Shown: piece by piece, positions 56,301 through 64,000 of the stretch | Layout of the letters: every line of letters begins with the position of its first letter | Numbering within the stretch: position 1 is the first letter of the stretch | From: Cristatella mucedo | Taxonomy: Eukaryota; Bryozoa; Phylactolaemata; Cristatellidae | Assembly: GCA_009760855.2 (NCBI GenBank) | Contig: WPIO01000032.1 | Location: forward strand, 1,104,501-1,168,500 | Reading direction: 5' to 3' | DNA: 64,000 bases | Notes under the pieces: model-generated | What the model was told of the DNA's origin: nothing | Database searches by the model: none | What the model saw: the letters and a program-made list of their open reading frames with translations, nothing else | Made by a program: the position numbers and the translations under genes

Positions 56301-58869
56301 GGGGTTTCAGGCTTTGGTTATGACCATCTAATCCTTAAAGTGGAATGGGCCAAGTATGTTATTCACTTATCCATGTTCCCGAAATCGCTTGCTTCAGTCA
56401 AATGTATCTGGGGGTTTTTTAATGCCACTAAGGATCAGCAAATAAGCTTGTTACATTGCTTTAGTAAGCTGTTATCTTCTGTCGGTGATGTCGAAGATGA
56501 CAACTAAATTCTGTTGGTTCATTTGGATTGTGATGCAGTGCCATGCTATTGAATTCGAATTGACCTCGTACAAACCTCAAATCGTTTGGAGACCGTGCAT
56601 TTAGTTCGTATGCTCCCAAAGCAAGCCTGGAACTCACTCCCGATTTGGGTTACAACATCCCCTGATTTGACCACATTAGAAATTAACTTAGAAACGCACC
56701 TATGTATGACAGCATTTAGTGGTCCCTGTGATTCGTCTCTTATGTGCTTATGCATGCTGACACTGAGCATGCTGCCACTAACCACACTTGCATGCTGACC
56801 CTATGCATGTCACCCCTAACCGTGTTATTCATGTTGTTTATCAATCACGATATCACTCACCATTCAATCGTGTTTCCCTTTGCAGCAAATGCATAACGCC
56901 TAGAAAGAGATTGAGTTCTCTGAGAGTGCTTTATCGAGAGTATTATTATTATTATTATTATATGTAAGCAACCTCGGATAAAAAATAGCAAAGAAAAATG
57001 CCTAATGCTCTTACTAGTGTTTAGGATTGCTATGTTGCTCCCAGTCCTTAAGTGATATACCTGTGGGTTCTGCATTCTAGATGTAGTCAAAATATGCAGT
57101 GCTGGCCCGAAAAATCTATTCACCCAGAGGAACGACTTATAATCTGTTAATTCGGTTTTTCATGGACTGCAGGCTAACACAATTTCACTTGAGCATACGA
57201 TTTTCATGAATTAGCAATGTTTGTCACAAACCGAACATGCTACTAGCCTATTTATCTTACCAGGTGAAAAATGAGCACCAAATTAGTAGTAATTAGGGCA
57301 ATTTTGGGCTACCGACATGGTCACCATTCTCGACAGATGTTATTTACTAGTACCGGCAGAGCATTGCAAAGTAATATTTACTAATGTGTCTACTATCCCA
57401 CTCCAAAAAATGTATCTCACCAAACGTGCTGGGCATTTTTGTCAGCATTCATCGAGAGTTTGATGCATGCTAATTTGAGCATTCACAGCCATAAAGTTTG
57501 CTGTGGTTTGAAGGGGTGCTCAAATTTGGTGAGGCGGTGGAAGGGGAAAAATCGAGCATCGTTTTCTGGAAAACAATGAATTAAAGAATTCTTTAAAATT
57601 GTGTCTTGAGTCCTATCTCTATTTGTTAAGTGCATTTGCTAAATTAAACTATTGTCTCATAATTTCAGGGAACACGTTATAAACCATTCAAGTCGCCATG
57701 GTTTACGCATCTCGTGTGTTAGCCATGACTTCTAATGCAGTGCTGTAGTGCTCCACTTCTTTTTTTCCATCAAGAAATGTAGTGAGCTGGTTTCTCTCTC
57801 TGCACTACCGATTTCTTGCATATTCTCAAACCAGATCTGGCCTGTGTATGTGAGTTTGCAAAGCAAGTCTCGAACCTTAAACATTACCTGTAACTATTTT
57901 TGCACCCACGTGAAACCACTAAATAATTAGATTGTTTTTCCGAACCTAGTAGTCCAACCTGGATGTAGCATGCACAATCTGGTACATTTACTGCTTCCTC
58001 ATATTAATCTTACACTGTCGTGCTATTTTTGGCCGTGATTCTGTAAAACTCCGCAGTTTTGGATTTGTGTTGATTCCCATAATGCATAGATTTTTCGAAC
58101 CATCGCCGTATGTAGGGATACCTATAGGTTGGACAGGACTCAAAAATAAGTGTTGGTGAAGCACCACCAAACTTATTTTGTGCTACGTTAGCAGGCCTTG
58201 GGCTAGTAGGTGAATATGTCTCCTTATATCGTTGCTTCACAGAAAATTTGTCAAATTTTTACATTTTTTGGATACATATACTTCAGTATTCAATCACTTG
58301 CATTTAGGAGATAAATAAATATAATCTGTAAAGCGCTCTAAGAGAACTTAATCTCATTCAGACGCTTCACATGTGCCACTTGGCTCAAGCCTACGACCTC
58401 GGTCATGAAATACATTCACCTTGACCTTAATCAGGGCGATACATTCACCTTGGTCGAGTCGAGCGCCTCAATCACTAGGCCATACCAGCGCGACATGCCT
58501 GCTGCATCTGTTTTACTTGAGTAGTTTGTTACTGATTGATGAACCTCATTAGCTTGGTAAGATTTGCATTTGATCTGGGTGTCTTCTTTGGAAATGACTT
58601 GTGTTACCTAATTCTGCAAAGGTCTGCTTGACAACCACAGAAAATTGGTTGGTTCGCCTTATGCTCGTTTACCTTTTGCTGGGCGTTCGGTTCCTCCCAA
58701 ATCTGACTTGCCGGATCGCTTCTCGTGTTTGGATGTGCTCAGCAAACTCGTGTTGTTCTTCAGCATAATCAATTATTGTTCTTTCTTTATTATATCATTA
58801 AAGGGTTGTTGTGTTATGGAGTAGTTTAATTTTGTCTACCGTTTGTGTTGTAGGCCTTCCGGAAGTTAA
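47111..58869 (+). CDS. EIF3G: Eukaryotic translation initiation factor 3 subunit G, nine coding exons
   Basis: Exons: 47111-47130, 47217-47254, 48959-49110, 54196-54300, 54427-54555, 54812-55019, 55099-55232, 56247-56353, 58854-58869. All introns are GT-AG; the joined frame is 909 nt, 302 residues (human 320). eIF3g is a cytoplasmic eIF3 subunit that binds eIF3i and RNA and aids scanning and reinitiation. Visible parts: start [19 protein letters not shown]; eIF3g N-domain (about 25-105); a CCHC knuckle [15 protein letters not shown] (Cys126, Cys129, His133, Cys138); a Gly/Ala linker (about 155-185); [15 protein letters not shown]; then a C-terminal RRM with RNP2 IRVTNL (223-228) and RNP1 GFAFINF (263-269), ending EWAKPSGS. 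A poly(A) signal AATAAA is at 58941. The linker between residue 20 and the conserved N-domain is shorter than in human. Confidence 0.97.
47217..47254 (+). CDS. EIF3G: EIF3G exon 2
   Basis: 38-nt exon; acceptor TTATTCTTAG|G, donor GCTG|GTACGT. Encodes the near-invariant SWADQV motif. Confidence 0.93.
47255..48958 (+). other. EIF3G intron 2
   Basis: A plus LINE 3' end lies at 48475-48712. The 47260-48470 stretch shows nothing recognised. Confidence 0.75.
48475..48712 (+). mobile_element. LINE 3' end in EIF3G intron 2
   Basis: Contains TGCATGCTGACCCTGTGCAT, CACCCCTAACCAGGTTATGC, GCCTAGAAAGAGATTTAGTT, CTCTGAGGGTGCTATATCAA and (ATT)n; 5'-truncated. Confidence 0.85.
48959..49110 (+). CDS. EIF3G: EIF3G exon 3
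   Basis: Acceptor ATTTGTAG|AA, donor AAG|GTGGGC. Encodes [20 protein letters not shown] and [10 protein letters not shown], the conserved N-terminal domain core. Confidence 0.95.
50555..50637 (+). mobile_element. LINE tail-only insertion
   Basis: GCAAATGTAAAGCGCCTAGA, AAGAGATTGAGTTCTCTGAG, GGCACTTTATCAAGTGTGTT and (ATT)n. It is among the cleanest examples of the family 3' end. Confidence 0.85.
51805..51965 (-). mobile_element. LINE 3' end nested in a LINE
   Basis: (ATA)n, TTTGTATAGCACCCTCAGAG, GCTGCAGAAGAAGCATGATT; minus orientation, 5'-truncated. Confidence 0.8.
52010..52190 (-). mobile_element. SINE-A copy nested in a LINE
   Basis: Minus strand: GAGCCGTGATGGCATACTAG head, GAGGTTCTGGGTTAGAATCA B-box region, GGCGAT-CCTGC-ATTGC hairpin remnant, tail TATACAAAAGAAGCTGTTGA. 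Confidence 0.8.
52500..52782 (+). mobile_element. SINE-A-like copy with long body
   Basis: Head TTGGCCCCTTTGGTTTAAAG, B box GGGTTTGAGTCATGC, GGCAATCCTCTGTGCCCGCT, body longer than other copies, tail GACACTATACAAGAGGCTTA and (ATT)n. The tail ends like SINE-B, so it may be a composite. Confidence 0.5.
53236..53314. repeat. (CT)n microsatellite
   Basis: About 37 CT units with few interruptions, in EIF3G intron 3. The Ser-Leu ORF over it is not a protein. Confidence 0.95.
53575..53710 (-). mobile_element. SINE-A copy, decayed
   Basis: Minus strand: CAGCCTTAGGTGAGGTGTTC head, GGGTCCGAGCCTTTC B box, CAATCCTTTAATGCCCATTA. Confidence 0.6.
54045..54120 (+). mobile_element. LINE tail-only insertion next to EIF3G exon 4
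   Basis: GTCAAGTGTTTAAGAAAGAG, TTCTCTGAGGGTGTATCTCT and ACAAGTGTGTTATTG. It ends about 76 bp before the exon 4 start. Confidence 0.7.
54196..54300 (+). CDS. EIF3G: EIF3G exon 4
   Basis: 35 codons, phase 0 both sides; acceptor TTTTTCACAG, donor GAG|GTATGG. Encodes [20 protein letters not shown]. Confidence 0.95.
54427..54555 (+). CDS. EIF3G: EIF3G exon 5 (zinc knuckle)
   Basis: 43 codons; encodes [20 protein letters not shown] and KCPYKDTL. Cys-x2-Cys-x3-His-x4-Cys is complete. Confidence 0.97.
54812..55019 (+). CDS. EIF3G: EIF3G exon 6 (linker)
   Basis: Acceptor AATTTACAG|G, donor AGGG|GTAAGG. The first half is a low-complexity Ala/Gly/Thr linker; the second has [18 protein letters not shown], conserved in the family. 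Confidence 0.95.
55099..55232 (+). CDS. EIF3G: EIF3G exon 7 (RRM, first half)
   Basis: Acceptor ATTCTGTAG|AC, donor ATG|GTAAGT. Encodes [42 protein letters not shown]. Confidence 0.97.
55233..56246 (+). other. EIF3G intron 7
   Basis: AT-rich, short (CT)n at 55908-55927; no repeat family recognised. Confidence 0.7.
56247..56353 (+). CDS. EIF3G: EIF3G exon 8 (RRM, second half)
   Basis: Acceptor TTTTCTTTAG|G, donor GCCAA|GTATGT. Encodes [20 protein letters not shown] and [12 protein letters not shown]. Confidence 0.97.
56545..56965 (+). mobile_element. L2-like LINE 3' end in EIF3G intron 8
   Basis: Encodes [20 protein letters not shown] and [10 protein letters not shown] (ORF2 end), then the 3' UTR with TGCATGCTGACCCTATGCAT, the GCCTAGAAAGAGATTGAGTT tail loop and (ATT)7. 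Little diverged. Confidence 0.9.
58322..58495 (-). mobile_element. SINE-B copy in EIF3G intron 8
   Basis: Minus strand: GCTGGTATGGCCTAGTGATT head, GTCGTAGGCTTGAGCCAAGT B-box region, CACATGTGAAGCGTCTGAAT, GAGATTAAGTTCTCTTAGAG. It includes a small internal duplication (ATACATTCACCTTG twice). Confidence 0.8.
58854..58869 (+). CDS. EIF3G: EIF3G exon 9 (coding end)
   Basis: Acceptor GTGTTGTAG|G gives Lys-Pro-Ser-Gly-Ser-stop after WA, matching the family's WAKPS ending. An alternative acceptor at 58621 would give only Lys-Ser-Ala-stop and fits less well. Confidence 0.9.
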
Positions 58870-58940
58870 TGCATTATTATTAAGAAGCAGAATCGTGTTG
58901 ACTGCGTCTATCTTGAATTCCGTGATAGTCATAGTAATGC

Positions 58941-58946
58941 AATAAA
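58941..58946 (+). terminator. EIF3G poly(A) signal
   Basis: AATAAA 72 nt after the EIF3G stop codon. Confidence 0.6.
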
Positions 58947-58980
58947 CACATGGTGATAAATATGAATTTAGTGGATTTTG

Positions 58981-59183
58981 CTATACTAGGGCTTGCTCTC
59001 GGCGTCGCTGGAAACCCGCTGTCGAAGGTGAACGTCGTATTTCAGTGAGACGATGGTGAGTCAGTTGCATGCCATAGGTGCCTGGTTTTGGCTCGTTGGT
59101 TGCCACATGTTGACAATTTGGTGGAAGTAGTTGTGTTGGTTTCCGATGCATATGCAGTAGTCGATTGACTTCCAAGGATATTT
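58981..59183 (-). CDS. Candidate last exon of an unknown convergent gene
   Basis: Minus strand: acceptor TTACTATTCACAG at 59196-59184 opens a 66-codon frame, ISLEVNRLLHMHRKPTQLLP, then a Pro/Thr-containing stretch and RRSPSTAGFQRRREQALV-stop. A possible poly(A) signal (AATAAA on the minus strand) is at 58791-58786. The basic, Pro-containing tail resembles a real C-terminus, but I do not recognise it. No upstream exon is certain; the 109-codon minus frame at 59989-60318 is a weak option. Confidence 0.35.
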
Positions 59184-60725
59184 CTGTGAATAGTAATGCA
59201 TCTGTTAGTAAAGAACTGGAGATTTGACAGCCTCATTTATAGAGCTGCTGAACAGTTTTAGTAGTCATCACCTTTATACTTGTTAGAGAACGATCACCTG
59301 TATTTGTATTGGACTTGCAGATATGGCGATATTGCCTAGTTATGAGTAAACTTGAGAGCTTGTAGACAAAATAGCAAACATGGTTGGCTCACCTTAGGGC
59401 CTTAAAGAAAGATTTCCCTTTTACTCCCGTGATGAGTTTTGATGTTGCACTGGCACCAGCACTTAAACAACAAGGCCTTGGTTTCTTTGTCTTGCAGCAG
59501 GCAAGTTTTCTCCCATAGCAAGTAGGAGTAAAAGCTGTCTATGCTCTTTTGTCGCTATGTAAGTGTGGTTGTTGAATCTTGAATTACCTTTTTATTTATT
59601 GCATGTGGATTGATGTATTATAGTGTCTTTTGTGTGCTAGCTAATTCTATGGACTGCACCGTCCAGTGTTGCTACCGAGACCCAGAGCTGGCTTTCAGTT
59701 TACTGGGTCTAAAATGCTCCCAAGGCTTGCTGCACAGGGGGTGCCATTGCCACTATTGTACGTGATTATATAGCTTACCCCTCAGCATGCCTTAGATTAA
59801 GTGTTTGAATGACTAGACACCAACTGCTCTAGGACCACTGTCAGAAAGGAAAAGAGCACAAATTAGTCAAGCCATTCTCTGTTGGACCAGTCGTAGTGTG
59901 CACTGGTTCTCTTTAAAGCAACACAAGAATATGGGTATGCAGACATCAATTAAGCTTCTATTTACTGATTCAATGCAGCATTCTGTTGCTAGATCGGCAG
60001 CTGCTGGGTATTTCGGCTCAGCAGGTCAATTTGTTGCCTAGATGGACATCTTGCCATTTCACCTCGTATAATCTGGCGACAGTGACACACCGTTTCCCTG
60101 GAGCCATATGAGGGGCACACACCAGAATTATGTATATAGCAATTCACTTTCCGCTTAACTAATGCTTTCCTAACTGCGTTTTTTCCAAAGAAAACGTAAT
60201 TCGGTGGTAGATGAAAGACTTGTAAAGTCATGCCTAGTGATCCAGTAGCTCCACAAGTCATCACCTGGATTGGGCTGTTGATGAGAGATGCACACCAGTT
60301 TGTGATCAGACTAAGCATGTCTTATGTTGTCCACTTGTTATGTCTGGAGGAGTGTCTATATCTTGTCTGTTGGTGGGGAAGACTAATACGACCGACATAT
60401 CTGGATGATGGCTCCTTGGCCAATGACTTTGGCCTTGTTCACTGTTGGACTAGGCAGCTTCTGCCTCAAGGAGCTGCAGGGAGAGCTGAATGTACAAAGG
60501 CTACGTGTTTTATATAATTCGCTGCTTAATAGACCGATACGAAAGCCCTAATTTACATTAATCTATACGAAATGTTTTATTACTACTATTCTATTTATAT
60601 CATTCCATTACATGATGTATCATGATTAGCTCCATTTAAGTTACAAGAGATAGACTGCATTCTCTTATTGGTGTGACGTTCGAAGTATAGTAATATGGAG
60701 ATATGCCCAACCGTATTCTGACGAA
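59184..60725. other. Unassigned sequence
   Basis: Overlapping open frames on the two strands (59989-60318 minus, 60230-60517 plus) have no recognisable domains. No TE recognised. Confidence 0.3.
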
Positions 60726-60726
60726 T

Positions 60727-61665
60727 TAATAATAATACATTGATATAGCGCCCTTAGAGAACAAGTATCTTTCTAGGCAGTTCACATTTGCGGCATGGAA
60801 GCACAATCGAACGGTTAGCTATAGCATGTTCAATGACAACAATCATAACCTGTTTAGAGGTGACAAGCGCAGGGTCAGCTTGCAATGTCAGCACGCATAA
60901 GCATATACAGGACGAATCACGCATACCCATTAAATGCTGTGATAAATAGATGCATTTTAGTTAATTTTTTATGTGGGCAAGTCAGGGCTGAAGTACGAAG
61001 TAAATCACGGTCTGTACAGTGAGATTGAATTCTCTGGGGAGGTATAACAAATGTATTATTGTTATTATCTTGGTCTGTTCACGTCAATACTCGGGAGTGT
61101 CCCTCTGAGATGGGACCTGAATTATTGCAGTGCAGTACAAGTGATGACCTGGCGTGATGAGAGGCGCTCGATAAGGACTTGGTGATTGATAGCATCAAAA
61201 GCTGCCGAAAGATGGAGCAAAACAAGCAAAAATATTCTCTACCCAAGTCTGCATTCCTACGAAGAAATACAGCCGAAGCAATGCTGACTCGGTGGAGTGA
61301 TTAGCTCTTAAGCCAAGCTGGTACTTACTAGCTAGGTGTGTTCTGCCACAACTCGCTCCAGTCAGTGTCTATTAAAGGAATGGTAGAAGAGAGACTGGGT
61401 AAGCGTTGCTCAAGTTCTCTTGGTCTAGAGTTGCTTCTTTGAGTAGTGGCCTAGCCAAAACCTTTTTGATAGCTGCTGGGACCTGACTTGAGGCTAATGA
61501 CATTTATTATGTTCAGTTATGCATTGCAGCAGCAGGTCTATGCATCGTAGAAGCAGGGTAAAGGGAATAGAACCGAGAGGACTAGTTGTCTTCTTTTATT
61601 GGGATATGAACTTCGGGATGAGATCACTCGTGGCCTTCTTGTATGTAGACATTGAGGAGCTGTAG
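60727..61665 (-). mobile_element. L2-like LINE, rearranged, with nested tail
   Basis: Two minus LINE blocks, 60727-61017 (3' end) and 61068-61665 (RT start and linker: sequence for DAINHQVLIERLSSRQ, compare 3.2-3.7 kb), flank a plus-oriented tail fragment at 61018-61067. The blocks are not contiguous in the element, so about 0.8 kb of ORF is missing. Confidence 0.75.
61018..61067 (+). mobile_element. LINE tail fragment at a LINE deletion junction
   Basis: GTGAGATTGAATTCTCTGGG, GAGGTATAACAAATGTATTA and TTGTTATTAT; plus orientation, inside a minus LINE. Confidence 0.65.
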
Positions 61666-61755
61666 AAAACAGGTAGTTAACCTCCTCTCCACCAAGTTGT
61701 GGAGCTTCACCCTCTGACTACGTGTGCTGAGTGGTGCATTGATGGCTTCTAACAG

Positions 61756-61918
61756 GAAAGGTGGCCTGTCGGAAAGACTTATGACAATTCCCGAAAGTCC
61801 TAATATCAAAGGAAAAAGCAAACATCCGAACCGTATACGACTATTTAAAAGCAGTAATAGGTTGCTAGATACGTTTCTGGAGGCTGGTGTCGGTGCCAGG
61901 TACCAACTGCATGTTTTA
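61756..61918 (+). CDS. Candidate internal exon, gene unknown
   Basis: Acceptor GGCTTCTAACAG|G and donor TTTTA|GTAAGT enclose a 54-codon open frame entering in phase 2 and leaving in phase 0. The product (KGGLSERLMTIPESPNIKGK, then RIRLFKSSNRLLDTFLEAG, ARYQLHVL) has basic and helical stretches typical of a folded protein. The donor is consensus. I do not recognise the family and could not find partner exons; neighbours are LINEs on both sides. Confidence 0.42.
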
Positions 61919-62529
61919 GTAAGTCATCTCAACCGTAGCCACTCACTCTCTTCAGCTCCATGCAGGTAACGTGCACTTGATGCTAAAATAATAATTGCAA
62001 AGCTAAAGAAATCGACTTCAATGCCGTTTAGCTAACAAAAATGACTAAGGCATGTTCACATATTCAGATCGATATACTATCCAACGACCCGATTTAGCTG
62101 TGCACTTTCCATCTCGAAAGGTCGTTGTTATTCGGTGCATTCTGGATCACTTGAGTCTCTTTCCACCGACTATAGTTCCCTTAGGGCTGGTGAACGATAA
62201 TCACGGTAATCTCGATCCCGTCCATAGGTCTAAATGAGTCAAGCATCGTTTGCCATCAGTCTTGGAACGGAAAATTGACAGACAGGACGTGAGCATCTGC
62301 ATTTTTAGGAGTCACCCTCCAACTCCCGCCGAAGTCGGATATTAGTATCTGCTGTCGCCTCTTTCGCAACACGCATAGTCTGCCTTCGATGGTATTGTTA
62401 AAACTGCTTTAAGTCAGATCAATTATCAAAGTATCTTTCTAAGAACTATGCGGATGCTGGAAAGGTTGCATGTCGATTGGTAACTGAAGCATTCACACTG
62501 TAAGTATATATGAGTATACGAAAAAAAGT
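61919..62529. other. Unassigned sequence
   Basis: A 61-codon plus frame (62052-62237) follows a possible acceptor (CACATATTCAG|A, 62067), but its phase does not continue the exon at 61756. Otherwise nothing recognised. Confidence 0.3.
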
Positions 62530-63592
62530 ATTCACATAGATCAAACAAATGCAGTGACGAACAGCTGCGTTTTTAGCTGCTGCTTAAATGTCGACCAGTC
62601 AAGACATATAATGACATCAGTAGCTAGTGGGCTACAGGCTTTTGTAGTGTTATGTTTGTGCGGGCAGTCGCGCACGGATGAAGACGGCTCAAGCAGATGC
62701 CGTTTATTTCGGAAGCGAGAAACCGGGCCGAACGGCCAGCACGCTGGCTTGGAAGCAACTGCCACGCGTGGGTCCGCTGTCTCATCCGGAAGAGCTTGGT
62801 GGGTAGATAAGCCAGGCGGACCCAACAAGTAGCATAATAAAAATTAAAGACACCGCCTCCAAAGGATTTAAGGTTTTTTTAGAAAAGCTTAACTAATTAA
62901 GTTAGATGATCAGGTGGTACGAGCCGAAGTCTGATTTTGAAGTATTTCCAATAGAGCAAGAACTGAGCAATAACATTAAATGACCTTCAAGTGAGTGACA
63001 GAACCTCCAAGTTGATATGGAGCTGGCAGGTAAAACGAACCAGGTCAGCGAGCAGTGATTTTAGATGGCAGTTTCGCCGTTCTCGACAGACAAGCCTGGC
63101 GGCTGAGTTTTGCACCAGCTTTGTATTGCACCGACTGGATGAATTGCAAGTAGGACTAATATATGTTGGATATCGCCAATGCAAGGACCAGCTTTGGCTG
63201 TGGTATTCTTATCTCAGCGAACCAGCTACACTTAATATATTGAAACATCAAACCTTGCTAGTAAGTTCCAGTCTGGCTTTAGAGCTAATCACTCAACAGA
63301 ATCAGCATTGCTTAGGGTTTACAACGACCTATTTAGGAATGCAGACATAAATGGTGTGTCTTTGCTTGTTTTGCTCAATCTTCAGCCAGCTTTCGATTAC
63401 TATCGATCACAAAGTTCTTCTAGAGTGCCTCTCATCTCGCCTGGGCATCACTGGCACTGCTCTGCAGTGGTTCAGGTTCCATCTCAGTGGGAGACTCGAG
63501 AGTATTGACGGGAATGGACAAAGATCATCCGAGGTACCTCTGAAATATGGAGTACCTCAGGGGTCCGTGCTAGGTCCGGTTCTTTTCATGGC
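62530..63592 (-). mobile_element. L2-like LINE with 5' inversion (twin-priming structure)
   Basis: Left part (about 62530-63190) is the element 3' region on the minus strand: KLVQNSAARLVCRERRNCHL, LLADLVRFTCQLHINLEVLS, then FKQQLKTQLFVTAF. Right part (about 63205-63592) is the RT start on the plus strand: FQSGFRANHSTESALLRVYN, LNLQPAFD, IDHKVLLECLSSRLGITGTA, GVPQGSVLGPVLF. The inner ends meet head-to-head, the geometry expected of twin priming. Frames are broken near 63395. Confidence 0.75.
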
Positions 63593-63599
63593 TTGTAAT

Positions 63600-64000
63600 C
63601 TCTTTCTAGTTTTAACTTTAGCTCTACCGGCCAGACTTAACGCTTGCCTTTGGAATTCTCTCTCAATGCGCAATAAACCTCTTGTAATAAGCTACCTTAT
63701 TTCTCAAAATGGTATCGAACTGCTCGCCCTAACTAAACCTTGGCTAAAATCTATAAACTGCTCGATAATTAAAGACGCAACCCCATCTGGTTTCTCATTC
63801 TTTCACACCCCTAGATAAATCAAAACTGGAGGTGGAGTTGCTGTTATCGTACGCTCGAGATTCAACTTCAAGCCATTTTTAGTACCCTCGAAGCAGTCTT
63901 GTGAATCAATTGCCTTGGTCTCACCCGACAACAAGCTACCGATAGTGGCAGTAGTCTATCGCCCACCAGATATAAAATCCTCTTTGATCTCAGATTTATC
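63600..64000 (+). mobile_element. L2/CR1-like LINE endonuclease domain (runs off right edge)
   Basis: The plus frame shows the N-terminal APE-type endonuclease: SMRNKPLVISYLISQNGIEL, LALTKPWL (compare L-x-x-T-E-T-W-L; here Glu is Lys), then one in-frame TAA at 63816, and KTGGGVAVIVRSRFNFKPFL and VAVVYRPPD. It continues past the window. This is the only endonuclease segment in the window. The stop and the lost Glu of the T-E-T-W-L motif argue against activity. Confidence 0.85.

Larger units (their letters stand above)
56354..58853 (+). other. EIF3G intron 8 (2.5 kb)
   Basis: Contains a plus LINE 3' end (56545-56965) and a minus SINE-B (58322-58495). The 56970-58320 stretch shows no recognisable feature. 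Confidence 0.75.

Noticed and set aside
58621-58632. Alternative EIF3G last-exon acceptor giving Lys-Ser-Ala-stop
   Set aside because: The acceptor at 58854 yields the family's WAKPS ending and has a better pyrimidine tract.
59989-60517. Overlapping 109-codon minus and 95-codon plus ORFs
   Set aside because: Neither shows a domain or convincing splice sites; kept only as a mention in the unassigned stretch.

Overview
The window is animal nuclear DNA. It holds four recognisable eukaryotic protein genes split by GT-AG introns: SNAPIN (first exon only), PRDX6, C12orf57/protein C10, and EIF3G. Between and inside them lie many non-LTR retrotransposons, tRNA-headed SINEs, hAT and Tc1-like DNA transposons, and (CT)n/(TA)n tracts. 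There is no sign of operons, ribosome-binding sites, CRISPR or prokaryotic coding density. I infer an invertebrate metazoan because the genes are clear animal orthologues but diverged from the human forms. I cannot name the phylum from sequence alone.

Layout. 1-1341: 5' half of a hAT transposon with a BED-finger transposase on the minus strand, running off the left edge. 1.7-4.8 kb: a SINE and an L2/CR1-like LINE inside what appears to be SNAPIN intron 1; SNAPIN exon 1 is at 4772-4863 (minus). 5-14.5 kb: intergenic and TE-rich, with one unassigned exon-like open frame at 12428-12620. 14.6-31.3 kb: a TATA-associated small ORF, then the complete five-exon PRDX6 gene (plus strand, coding 16048-31058, 219 residues). 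31.4-33.5 kb: a second LINE lineage and a SINE cluster. 34.77-37.22 kb: C12orf57 (minus, two coding exons, 5' end unresolved). 37.3-47 kb: TEs and three weak exon candidates. 47.1-58.9 kb: the complete nine-exon EIF3G gene (plus, 302 residues), followed tail-to-tail by a possible last exon of an unknown minus-strand gene (58981-59183). 59-64 kb: another exon candidate (61756-61918), a LINE with twin-priming architecture, and a LINE endonuclease domain running off the right edge.

The genes are unrelated housekeeping functions: peroxide detoxification, translation initiation, vesicle/BLOC-1 scaffolding, and a small conserved protein. What links the window is its transposon ecology. One L2-like LINE family leaves many 5'-truncated copies ending in a short stem-loop plus (ATT)n. 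A tRNA-headed SINE family (called SINE-B here) carries nearly the same 3' end, which points to mobilisation by that LINE. A second tRNA-headed family (SINE-A) has its own conserved internal hairpin. Coordinates of TE copies are approximate (about 10-30 bp) because they come from comparing copies by eye. Splice-defined coordinates of the four named genes are exact for the models given, and their reading frames close across every junction between listed exons.
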